From assembly GCA_003439945.1 (NCBI GenBank), contig QVRM01005258.1, forward strand, positions 137,501 through 201,500: a DNA stretch of 64,000 nt, written 5' to 3'. How positions within the stretch are numbered: position 1 is the first letter of the stretch; each line of letters begins with the position of its first letter. Under the pieces are notes generated by a model. The model was not told the origin of the DNA. It was given only the letters and a program-made list of their open reading frames with translations, and searched no databases. The DNA comes from Dermanyssus gallinae (lineage: Eukaryota; Arthropoda; Arachnida; Mesostigmata; Dermanyssidae). The position numbers were made by a program, and so were the translations under genes. Shown here one piece after another: positions 1 through 7,927 of the stretch.

Positions 1-236
1 AGGAGGGTTAAATGCAGTTACGCACTACTGCTACGAGTAGGAAAATTCGGTTTCCATCTCGAGCTGTGTGGGACTCGACCCCAGCGGATGGATGTTACGC
101 CGCTGAGACCCATACCCACTAAACGCACCTCCCCCCTTAAGCTTCACTCTCTGATGGCCCAGGTCTCCATAGAACAGTGCTATGAGCCATCAGGAGAAGT
201 GGCGAGTGCCCTATCGGATCAATTGGCCGGGGTCGC
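1..236 (-). other. 3' untranslated region of the R1-clade element
   Basis: This stretch follows the ORF2 stop codon on the minus strand and shows no continuing domain. Short plus-strand ORFs here have no recognisable content. No poly(A) or simple-repeat tail is visible before the window ends, so the element probably continues to the left. A short inverted repeat (cagcgg/ccgctg) lies around 90-115. Confidence 0.55.
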
Positions 237-3200
237 TCACGGGTTCCCCCACCTGTCAGGCGCACTTTGTCCCAGCCCTTGCGAACCCGTTTGATTCAAA
301 GTTGCGCTTTCTTCAGCCGTGCTGGCTTCAAAAGGATTCTGCCTTTCCGTGCATCTCATGTGCTTTGTCTTTAGCACCTCCTGTGCTATTTCCGCTCCCA
401 GTTCCCATGCTTGAGCCGAACCCAGGATGTACTCCACAAAACATTTCAGACAGTTTCGTGGAGGGTCTTGAACTTCAGGGTGGGTTATTCCCGCTCTGGA
501 CCATTTCTCGCGAATGTGTCTTATCGCTCCGGTTCTGGCCTCCTCCCATGCCTGGCACTTAAGAAGTGTGTGTTCTGGACCGTCTTCCAGGGCATCCTCG
601 CAGAAAAGACATATTTCTGATGGGGCCTTTCCAATTCGGTGGAGGTATGATTGGAAGTTTCCATGCCCCGTGAGAATCTGTGTCAGGTAGAAGGTTAGAT
701 CCCCTCCCGGCCTTGCTATCCATGCCTGTATGTTTGGCAGCAGTTTGGTCAGGCTCTTTCCGGGGGCCCCGGAGGGAATGGCGTCCCACTCAGCTTGCCA
801 TTCTTCTAAAGAGACTTTTCTTTTTCGTTCTTTGTCGATTTCTGTAGGTGTGCCAATGTCCCACAGCCGTTGTCTCTCGAACGCCTTAAGGTCCCAAGGA
901 ATGTCTCCGGCAAGCAGCAGAGCCGCATTTGTGCTGATCGTTCTGTACCCTTGTATTACCCTAAGGGCTGCGATCCTCTGCGTTTTGCGCAGGAGTAGTT
1001 TTGCTTTCTTGGTCTTAAGAGCCGTTCTGGCCCATACGGCAGCTCCGAAGAGCGCGATAGACTCTGCAACTGCCATTAGTAGTTTTCTTGTGCGAGCCCG
1101 CGGTCCGTGTACGTTTGGAAGTATCCTCGCTATAGCGTTTGCCGTCTTAGATGCTTTTTCCACAGCCTTTTTTAAGTGACATAAGCCCGTCATGGACGTG
1201 TCCAGCGTCACCCCTAGGTAGCGGGCTTCTTTCACGAACTGGATTGTTTGCCCTGCAACCTGTATGTGCAGCGGTCGGACTCTCTTCTTGCCAGTTAAGA
1301 GGATGATCTCACTTTTTTCAGGGGCGAGTGCCAGCCCCGCAGCCTTCATCCATTCCGCTGTTGAGTGCAGGGCTTTGTTCGTGTTTAGCTCAAGTTCGTC
1401 CTCCGTTTTAGCCTGTGCCACAACCGCTAAGTCGTCAGCGTAAGCTATCATGTCTATTCCCGGGGGTAGACCGGTTTGCCGCAAGACGTCATCATACGCT
1501 AGGTTCCATAGCAGTGGGCCCAGGATTGACCCCTGTGGCACGCCGGCTGTCATTGGAAACACCACCTTGCCGTTTGAAACGGACCTTTCCTTAAGATATC
1601 CAGATATTACTTTAACTAGGTATGGCGGAACATTTTTACGAACGAGCGCGTCTAAGGTGGTCTTCCATGGAAGGCTGTTAAAGGCGTTTCTCACATCCAA
1701 GAGGGTTACCATGACTAGCTGTCTTGTACAGGCGGTGGACCTGCGCACCTGCTCAGCTCTACTGAGAACCCTGTGGATTGCCGTTAGGACCGATTTGTGT
1801 TTACGGAAGCCAAATTGTGCCGGTGACAGGAGTCCGCACTCCTCCGCAAACAGCCTGAGCCTTTCTTCAATAATGGCTTCATACCCCTTGGCTAAGGCGC
1901 TTAGTAAACATATTGGCCGGTATCCTCCATTTGCTTTGGGGATAAGGACCACTTCTGCTTGTTTCCACTCTTGTGGGAACTCCCCTGTTCTCATCGCGGA
2001 GGTAAGGGTTTCTGCAACAGCAGCTGAATGTTCTTTGAACAGAAGCTTTACTGCAGCCGGGGGGATGCCGTCAGGGCCGGCGGCTTTTCCCGTCTTGAGC
2101 CTATTTGCCGCTTGGAGAACTTCGAACGGCTGAATTGCCGGGAAATCATCGTCTGTTGCTTCTGATGTGTTTTCGTAGGTATCCCTCTCGAACGAGTCGT
2201 GAGTCGGGAAAAGCTTAGCTAGGATGTCAACTGTTTCCTGTTCATCGAGGACGCCTGAAACGGCGGTTTTCTTGTTACCGCACACAATTCTGTATGGCTT
2301 TCCCCATGGGTCCCCTTGGACCTGGGCGAAAAGCTCTTTCCAGCACTTTGTTCTGCTGTCAGCAATAGCACTCTTAAGATTTACTCTGCTTTCTCTGTAT
2401 CTGGTCAGTGCCTGCAGTCGCTCCTCGTTGTTTCGGTGGGTCTGCTTTAGTGCCCTTCTGGCTTTGTTGCATTCTTTGCGTTTATCGGCAATGTTCTGTG
2501 TCCACCAATGCTTAGGCAGCTTTCCTAGCCGTCTTGGGTGCGCCCTCACCGTGGCTGTTTTTTCACACGCCTCTTTGAGGATGGCCTGGAGCTGCCCCAG
2601 GGTCTTAGGTGAGTCGGATTGCCTCATTTTGTTCCAAATTTCCTTTTTAAACTTTTCTTCATCCCAAATTTTGTACCGCTTTCTCTGTTGCTGCGGCGGG
2701 GAAGTAGTTCCGAGTTTTAGTCGAGTCTCTACGCAGAGATGATCGCTAAGGTTTTCCTCATCCACGAGAACCGTCCAGCTCGATACCTTCTGCGCTATCT
2801 GAGAGTTACTGAAAGTTATGTCTACGTATGATTCGTAGCTGTGCCGCCGGAAAGTCGCCTCTTTTCCATCGTTGAGAATGTACAGGTCGTTGGCCGCTGC
2901 CCATTCTAAGAGCGCTCTCCCCCGCTTGTCTGTTCGCCGAGAGCCCCACGTCACTGCTGCCGAGTTAAAATCTCCGGTGATTAGCAAGCCTGTTCCCGGT
3001 TTTAGGTTTAGTATGGACGCCGTGAGGTTATCTAGCAGTTGTTCGAATTCCTCGTGCGGGCAGTTGGGGCTTATGTAGCAGGAGTATATTCTCCCTACGG
3101 CTTTTATTTCAATCCAGCAGAATCCTAATCCACTTCCTTTGTTTTGTATTTTGACGGCATGGTTTACTATGAGTGCCGTGTCGTATGCGGGGTCAGTCAC

Positions 3201-3350
3201 CCAGTTATGAGCTCTTTCTGCTAGCGTTTTGTTTGGTTCGCTGAGAGCGACTACATCTGCCCCTCTTCGGTGAGTTATTTCCCAGACCATGTCGTGGGCT
3301 GCCCGGCTTCTGTTGCAGTTGACCTGAATTATGCTTGTTTTGTTCTGCAT
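237..3350 (-). CDS. R1-clade ORF2 polyprotein: AP endonuclease and reverse transcriptase
   Basis: A 1037-residue open frame encoding the enzyme for target-primed reverse transcription: it nicks target DNA and copies the element RNA at the nick. The N-terminal 210 residues form an APE-type endonuclease with N11, E38, GDFN at 126-129 and SDH at 202-204. The RT spans about 420-720, with the motif A aspartate in LDVRNAF (D552), GVPQGSILGP at about 603-612 and YADD at 637-640. A C-terminal CCHC zinc motif (C914, C917, H927, C932) is characteristic of the clade. The start codon overlaps the ORF1 stop in TAATG, which fixes the start. All catalytic motifs are present and there is no stop or frameshift, so the enzyme could be functional. 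Plus-strand ORFs across this interval are shadows. Confidence 0.93.
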   Translation of the reverse strand: MQNKTSIIQVNCNRSRAAHDMVWEITHRRGADVVALSEPNKTLAERAHNWVTDPAYDTALIVNHAVKIQNKGSGLGFCWIEIKAVGRIYSCYISPNCPHEEFEQLLDNLTASILNLKPGTGLLITGDFNSAAVTWGSRRTDKRGRALLEWAAANDLYILNDGKEATFRRHSYESYVDITFSNSQIAQKVSSWTVLVDEENLSDHLCVETRLKLGTTSPPQQQRKRYKIWDEEKFKKEIWNKMRQSDSPKTLGQLQAILKEACEKTATVRAHPRRLGKLPKHWWTQNIADKRKECNKARRALKQTHRNNEERLQALTRYRESRVNLKSAIADSRTKCWKELFAQVQGDPWGKPYRIVCGNKKTAVSGVLDEQETVDILAKLFPTHDSFERDTYENTSEATDDDFPAIQPFEVLQAANRLKTGKAAGPDGIPPAAVKLLFKEHSAAVAETLTSAMRTGEFPQEWKQAEVVLIPKANGGYRPICLLSALAKGYEAIIEERLRLFAEECGLLSPAQFGFRKHKSVLTAIHRVLSRAEQVRRSTACTRQLVMVTLLDVRNAFNSLPWKTTLDALVRKNVPPYLVKVISGYLKERSVSNGKVVFPMTAGVPQGSILGPLLWNLAYDDVLRQTGLPPGIDMIAYADDLAVVAQAKTEDELELNTNKALHSTAEWMKAAGLALAPEKSEIILLTGKKRVRPLHIQVAGQTIQFVKEARYLGVTLDTSMTGLCHLKKAVEKASKTANAIARILPNVHGPRARTRKLLMAVAESIALFGAAVWARTALKTKKAKLLLRKTQRIAALRVIQGYRTISTNAALLLAGDIPWDLKAFERQRLWDIGTPTEIDKERKRKVSLEEWQAEWDAIPSGAPGKSLTKLLPNIQAWIARPGGDLTFYLTQILTGHGNFQSYLHRIGKAPSEICLFCEDALEDGPEHTLLKCQAWEEARTGAIRHIREKWSRAGITHPEVQDPPRNCLKCFVEYILGSAQAWELGAEIAQEVLKTKHMRCTERQNPFEASTAEESATLNQTGSQGLGQSAPDRWGNP

Positions 3351-3352
3351 TA
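3348..3352 (-). promoter_or_regulatory. TAATG stop-start overlap joining ORF1 and ORF2
   Basis: Read on the minus strand, the ORF1 stop TAA and the ORF2 start ATG share one A. The same pentamer is described for the Bombyx R1-clade element SART1, where ORF2 is translated by termination-reinitiation on a bicistronic RNA. The arrangement is seen directly; its function here is inferred from that precedent. Confidence 0.75.
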
Positions 3353-5728
3353 TGACAGCGTAGAGGTATTCTTCTGTTTCAGTATTTTTGCAGCTCCCTT
3401 AGGCCCCTGTGTTTTCCAGTCGAAAGGTCCCTTCGGTGTGCTTGCTTCGGAATGTTGTTGCTCCGTATTCTCTCCGGACTCAAGCTCGGCCATATGCTTT
3501 GTCTTGTTTTTACAGGCCTGCCTTTCTTCATTCCGCTCTTTTAGTTTCGTCCGCAGAAGATTGAGATATATGGGACATGCGGTAGTGCGAGCCTTGTGCC
3601 CCTTTTCGCCGCAGTTGTAACAGCTGGGGGTTTCTTCCTTGCAGTCATTAGCGAAGTGTCCCTCCTTGCCGCATCTGTAGCACCTCTGTGTGACGGCGTT
3701 CTTGGTTTTGCATTCTTTGGCCGTGTGTCCCAGCTCCTGACACTTGTAGCATGTAGAGAGCGTGATCCACTCCTCAGCCCTGCAGCCGGTGCCTTCGATA
3801 ATAAGATTCTTCCTGGACAAGAGCTGGCATGCCCTGTCCTTTGGTAAGGTGACTAGGCACTGCCAACCGACCCGGTTTTTGATTGCCCGGGGAGCTTCGG
3901 CTCTCATGTAGGAAGTCTCGTGAATTCTAAGTGTTTCACGCAGATCTTTCTCGATCCTGTCTGCCGTTAGAAATGGGTCGATGCCTCGTAGAACAACAGT
4001 CATGGTGGGGCCAGTACATCTTCTGGTGTCTATTTCTCCTCCTATTCCCTGCCGCAGCGCATCCGCAAACGTTGCACCGCTACCTGTTTTTTCTTCCACA
4101 ACTCTTAGAAGAATATCGCCGTCTCTACCTGTGGTGACTGTCTGTACTTTCACCCCTGCCTCTTGTTTGTGGACAAAGGGACGAAGTTTTTCAATCATGT
4201 CTTGTGAGGAGCACCCCTCGGTCGTTTTTATGCGGATGGAAATAGTTTCCTTCTGTTTTCCTGGTGGAGGCAAAGTGCCGCGTTGCGCACGGCAAAGGCT
4301 GTCTCTTGTAATGTCAGCTTTACATCCCGCCCTTCTGCAGCATGCTTCTATTGCATTTCTGATCGTATCTCCTTCCCATTCTGGGGAAATGTATAAGGCC
4401 AGGGGGTTTTGAGTTTGAAGACTATGTCCTTTTTCCAGTGTTTTAAAGAGAGCCTCTAGAAACTTTTCTGCTGTATCTTTGGGATCAACCACTCCAATTA
4501 CTAGTGTGCTTGACGAAGTTGCAGGGCCAACCGTGGCTTCTTCGTCTTCAGCGTCGGCATGGTCCAGTTCAAGCTGTGCGCAGTTTTTTAGAACTGCGAC
4601 TCTACCAGCCCGTAAGCTGGAGGTTTTTTCGGCTAACGGAAACTGCCCTGACATTTTTTTTAACATTGCCTTATCTTTTTCAGATCCTTTGGTGACAAGC
4701 ATTACTCTGGCGTCCTTTTGGATAGTTATGCTGTCCAGCGAAAAACGTGTGTTTTTGAATACAGGCTGAGGCCATTCTTGTTTGATAAGGTCGATGAGGT
4801 CCACCAGCGTTTCTGTTTTGGCAATCTGGTCCTCAATGTTCTTTGCCCTGTCCAGCGCGTGTTCTAGCTTCTTCTGACAGTCTTTACATCTTGCTGATTT
4901 AAGACCTTCTGGCTCGGGTCTCTTAGAGGTCAATTTTAATTGTTTTTCTTTCAGCAGCTCTAACTCCTTTGCAAGAGCTTCAGCCTTGGTCTTCCATCTG
5001 TCTCCTAAATTTTCCACCTCCTGCACACGTGCGTCTGCGTCTTGTTCTGCTTTTTGAGAGCTTTGCACCTTTTCCATTAAAATTTTGTTATCTTTTTCCA
5101 TCTGGCTAATTTTTGCTATTTGTTCTTCATTGTTTTCCTTGTGTTTTAGTGCCAGTTCCCATACGACTTTGTCTAGGCGGGTGATGGCCGCTTTTATGTC
5201 CACTTGGGTTGTTTTGTGCTTTTCCTTTAAGCTCTTGAGATGTTGGACCACTGCCTTGAGATCGGCAAGTGCGTCTTCCTCGTGTTCGGTAAGCTCTGTA
5301 CTCTCACAAGTTTTTCGTGCGGCCTTAATTTTGTGAGACGTGCGAGGTGTGCCGTTCTCTCTCGAACTGGGGCCTTCAGGTGAGGTCGCAATTGCGGCGG
5401 GTCTTTTTCTTTGTGTACCTGTCCTTGAAGAATGGGTGTGCTTTCCGCAGCGTTCGTTGTTATTTTCTTCCATTTCCGTTTCGCTAGCGATTTCACACTC
5501 CTTCTCTGTTTCTGTTTCAGTCTTGTCATATTCTTTATCTTCACCTTCCGAGGATTGCACGTCTGACACATCTGACGTTATACGCACTCGAGAGCCCAGT
5601 ATGGTCTGCAGGACAGTCCTGTCCTTGGCTGTCTCAGCTTGAGCATGGCTATCTTCCCTCGTTTTAGGGTTATCATCGACTTGACTCAGCCTAGTTGGGG
5701 GCTTGCTCGCCCCCCTAAACGGATCCAT
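3350..5728 (-). CDS. R1-clade ORF1, gag-like nucleic-acid-binding protein
   Basis: A 792-residue open frame for the structural RNA-binding protein that packages the element RNA. Residues 1-140 are polar, with an acidic stretch at about 60-90 and a basic RKRP near 107-110. Residues about 145-305 are rich in heptad-like Leu, Lys and Glu and probably form a long coiled coil. The region 320-650 is the conserved gag core. Three zinc knuckles follow: C660-C663-H668-C673 and C683-C686-H691-C696 (both CX2CX4HX4C), then C703-C706-H711-C718, whose last spacing is six residues. The tail is charged and lysine-rich. The start at 5728 is the first ATG after the AT-rich 5' region. The frame ends in the TAATG shared with ORF2. 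Confidence 0.88.
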   Translation of the reverse strand: MDPFRGASKPPTRLSQVDDNPKTREDSHAQAETAKDRTVLQTILGSRVRITSDVSDVQSSEGEDKEYDKTETETEKECEIASETEMEENNNERCGKHTHSSRTGTQRKRPAAIATSPEGPSSRENGTPRTSHKIKAARKTCESTELTEHEEDALADLKAVVQHLKSLKEKHKTTQVDIKAAITRLDKVVWELALKHKENNEEQIAKISQMEKDNKILMEKVQSSQKAEQDADARVQEVENLGDRWKTKAEALAKELELLKEKQLKLTSKRPEPEGLKSARCKDCQKKLEHALDRAKNIEDQIAKTETLVDLIDLIKQEWPQPVFKNTRFSLDSITIQKDARVMLVTKGSEKDKAMLKKMSGQFPLAEKTSSLRAGRVAVLKNCAQLELDHADAEDEEATVGPATSSSTLVIGVVDPKDTAEKFLEALFKTLEKGHSLQTQNPLALYISPEWEGDTIRNAIEACCRRAGCKADITRDSLCRAQRGTLPPPGKQKETISIRIKTTEGCSSQDMIEKLRPFVHKQEAGVKVQTVTTGRDGDILLRVVEEKTGSGATFADALRQGIGGEIDTRRCTGPTMTVVLRGIDPFLTADRIEKDLRETLRIHETSYMRAEAPRAIKNRVGWQCLVTLPKDRACQLLSRKNLIIEGTGCRAEEWITLSTCYKCQELGHTAKECKTKNAVTQRCYRCGKEGHFANDCKEETPSCYNCGEKGHKARTTACPIYLNLLRTKLKERNEERQACKNKTKHMAELESGENTEQQHSEASTPKGPFDWKTQGPKGAAKILKQKNTSTLS

Positions 5729-5784
5729 TTGTTTTTTTAATTTTTTCTTTCCCTTCCTTTTTTCCTTTTCCTTGTTTTTTTCAG

Positions 5785-5975
5785 TAATTAAAAGTTTAAA
5801 GTTTTTGGATTTTTTATAATTAGTTAAAAGTTTTTGGTAAAGCTAAAAGTTTTTGGATTTTTTTTTTTTTAATAAAAGTTAAAAGTTTTTGGTATTTTTT
5901 AAAAATAAAAGTTAAAAAAGTTTTTGGTATTATTTTTTTAAATAAAGTTAAAAGTTGTTTGGTATTTAAAAAAAA
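5785..5975 (-). repeat. Degenerate tandem array in the 5' region of the R1 element
   Basis: Six copies of the core aaagtttttgg (plus-strand reading) occur near 5798, 5826, 5845, 5881, 5916 and 5950, spaced about 20-37 bp apart and separated by T-rich and A-rich runs. The array begins about 60 bp upstream of the ORF1 start. It could be 5' UTR monomers carrying the internal promoter, as in several non-LTR families, or simple AT expansion at the insertion junction. The small minus-strand ORF here is low complexity and not a gene. Confidence 0.6.
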
Positions 5976-6060
5976 AAAAAAATTACAAAAATAAAATTGC
6001 CCCAATAGAGAAGTAAATACTCAGTAAGGATTAAGTATACATTGATTATATGGAATGCGT

Positions 6061-6138
6061 AACATGGCAAGCGATATATATATATATAATATATATATAT
6101 ATATATAGTATAGATATAATATATAAATAATATATATG

Positions 6139-6185
<47 letters not shown>

Positions 6186-6376
6186 TAATACTATACATAT
6201 ATATATAATATATATATATATATCAATATATTATCTATATAATCTTATATAATATATATATCTGATCTGTCTCTATACTATCAAATATATCTAATATACC
6301 TAGTATCATATTACTCCTATATAGATGATATAATATATAATATCCTTATAATATGTTATCTAGTATAATATATACA
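6061..6376. repeat. Interrupted (TA)n tract
   Basis: About 315 bp of almost pure A and T with long TA runs broken by scattered substitutions. It lies between the 5' flank of the R1 element and the truncated RT fragment. Confidence 0.9.
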
Positions 6377-6439
6377 CATCATATTTATTCACCATAGTTA
6401 TTGGTAGTAGGATTGAATTGATACACATGATTCACGAAA

Positions 6440-7271
6440 CTATAACAAAATCTCGTTCACACGCGCCTGTAATGAATATGAGTCAATTGCCAGGCATGTT
6501 AGAACGTGATAGCGACATATGTTGCACTCACCACAAAACTTACACACACATTCATTTATATCATAACAATCACCCTTGAGGCACATATAGTGGTGATAAC
6601 CGTGCCATGTTACCCTGCACAATAATGACCGGTTACTTTGAAAGGCTCGTTTCCACTTCTCTGAGCAAAAGGCAGGCCCATCTGTATAATTACACATAGC
6701 AAAGTTTACATTTCGATCCTCTCTGAATGTTCTGTACATTTCAAGTGTATTTTCATCCTGAATATTTTCATTGCTGTGTCAAGATCTACATCTCGAATGT
6801 CTCCGAGTAGCACAATTGCGGCCATGGCCTTTGCTCGCAGTTCCTCGATGTGTCTAGTAAAAGTCAATCGCGGCGTCAGGGTGACGCCGAGATACGAGAA
6901 ATGGTTGACCAGCTCAATGCAAGTACCGTTGATCTTGACGCGATGGTCGGCATTGGCATATGAGCCGCCGTGGCTGAAGCGAAGGATCTTAGTTTTAGAA
7001 ATATTAATTGTCAGTCGGTTTTCCGCACACCATTTTGAGGTTTCATTTAAATAGAATCGTACGTGATCCCGGGATTTGGCTAAAATTACGAGGTCGTCCG
7101 CGTAAAAGGCATGCGGTGCTTTCATTGTGCGCAATAGGTCTGTTAAGCCAGAGATGTACAGTATAAAAAGAAATGGACTTGCAGAGTCGCCCTGCGCTAC
7201 TCCAGTCTTTTGTGTAACAGGCTCGTCTACATAGTGATTTCCGTTTTTAATGGTTATAATATTGTGGCTCA

Positions 7272-7272
<1 letters not shown>
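6440..7272 (-). pseudogene. 5'-truncated non-LTR reverse transcriptase fragment
   Basis: The frame starts abruptly at the (TA)n tract and covers only the RT palm and C-terminus. It has GVAQGDSASP (motif B-like), FYADDLVILAKS (motif C, catalytic YADD intact) and FSYLGVTL. The frame shifts near 6730, and a second frame continues to about 6440 with clustered Cys/His residues (CKFCGECNICRYHVLTC), a likely C-terminal zinc motif. Endonuclease, fingers and motif A are missing. It resembles the plus-strand relic at 38150-38710 (FYANDLVIVAK), so both may belong to one family distinct from the R1 and CR1/L2 groups here. It is a dead fragment; the clade is not assigned. Confidence 0.75.

Positions 7273-7338
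<66 letters not shown>
7273..7338. repeat. (TA)n microsatellite
   Basis: About 33 uninterrupted TA units forming the truncation boundary of the RT fragment. The start of the minus-strand ORF that crosses it is an artefact of this repeat. Confidence 0.95.
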
Positions 7339-7341
<3 letters not shown>

Positions 7342-7373
7342 AGGGTCTTCTATAGCCATATAAAAGTATTTTA

Positions 7374-7852
7374 AGGTTTGGTAGAACGCGGCAAAAAATC
7401 ATTTTTCCCAATGAAGGGGTAAGGGTGTCTTGTTTAGGAGTAAGAATGAAATTTATAAGATACGTTGTTCTGCCTTTTTTCTCTTCTGGACAGACAGCTA
7501 AGTGTCTTTTTTTTGCTATTGCCTGAGAAACGTCTTTTGGGCGTACATTTTTGGTCGTAATGGCAACATTTTATGGTTCTGCACATATCGAGCTTTTATG
7601 ACTTTCCTTAACCTGGCTATTCGCCTTTCGTTAGTTTGGTGCCATTCAGATTATTTTCCGCCGAACACGCCAGTATGATCGGTTCCTACATGCGTCGATT
7701 GGTTTTACCGCAAACATAGATTTTGCAAAACTACGTATGAGAAAAAGGGCAGAACACCTTTTCTATGTATTTGATCCTCACTCCTAAACAAGACGTTTCC
7801 GCTCCCTCCTTCCATTGAAAAAATTTTTTTCTTGCCGAGTTCTACCAAACCT
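7374..7852. mobile_element. MITE-like element with long imperfect terminal inverted repeats
   Basis: The left end begins aggtttggtagaac and the right end, reverse-complemented, begins the same way. Similarity continues inward about 115 bp on each side: blocks cggcaa, gtcttgtttaggagt and gttctgcc recur in the same order, with small indels. The 479-bp element has no coding capacity. A target-site duplication is not clear: the left flank is TTAA or TA and the right flank is TAGT, so the superfamily is open. It is probably a non-autonomous DNA transposon. Confidence 0.7.
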
Positions 7853-7878
7853 AGTACATACGGTTACGGATGACCATG

Positions 7879-7884
<6 letters not shown>

Positions 7885-7922
<38 letters not shown>
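7885..7922. repeat. (TA)n microsatellite
   Basis: About 18 TA units shortly to the right of the MITE. Confidence 0.9.

Positions 7923-7927
<5 letters not shown>

Larger units (their letters stand above)
1..5980 (-). mobile_element. R1-clade non-LTR retrotransposon, both ORFs open
   Basis: The element reads right to left: a tandem AT-rich 5' region (5785-5975), ORF1 (gag-like), ORF2 (endonuclease plus reverse transcriptase), then at least 236 nt of 3' untranslated sequence running to the window edge. ORF order, APE-type endonuclease, RT with YADD, and a CCHC motif after the RT are the hallmarks of the R1 clade (R1, TRAS, SART, Waldo and similar families). Neither ORF has an internal stop or frameshift, unlike the R1-clade relics at 41080-42105 and 57280-58600, so this copy looks recent. 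The 3' end, tail and target-site duplication lie outside or at the left edge and cannot be judged, and the exact 5' end is uncertain. Confidence 0.9.

Noticed and set aside
730..5642. Many plus-strand ORFs of 60-230 codons
   Set aside because: They are antisense shadows of the R1-clade ORF1 and ORF2 and have no domains of their own.
1..5980. LTR retrotransposon or provirus
   Set aside because: No long terminal repeats, protease or integrase; the APE endonuclease and post-RT CCHC define a non-LTR element.
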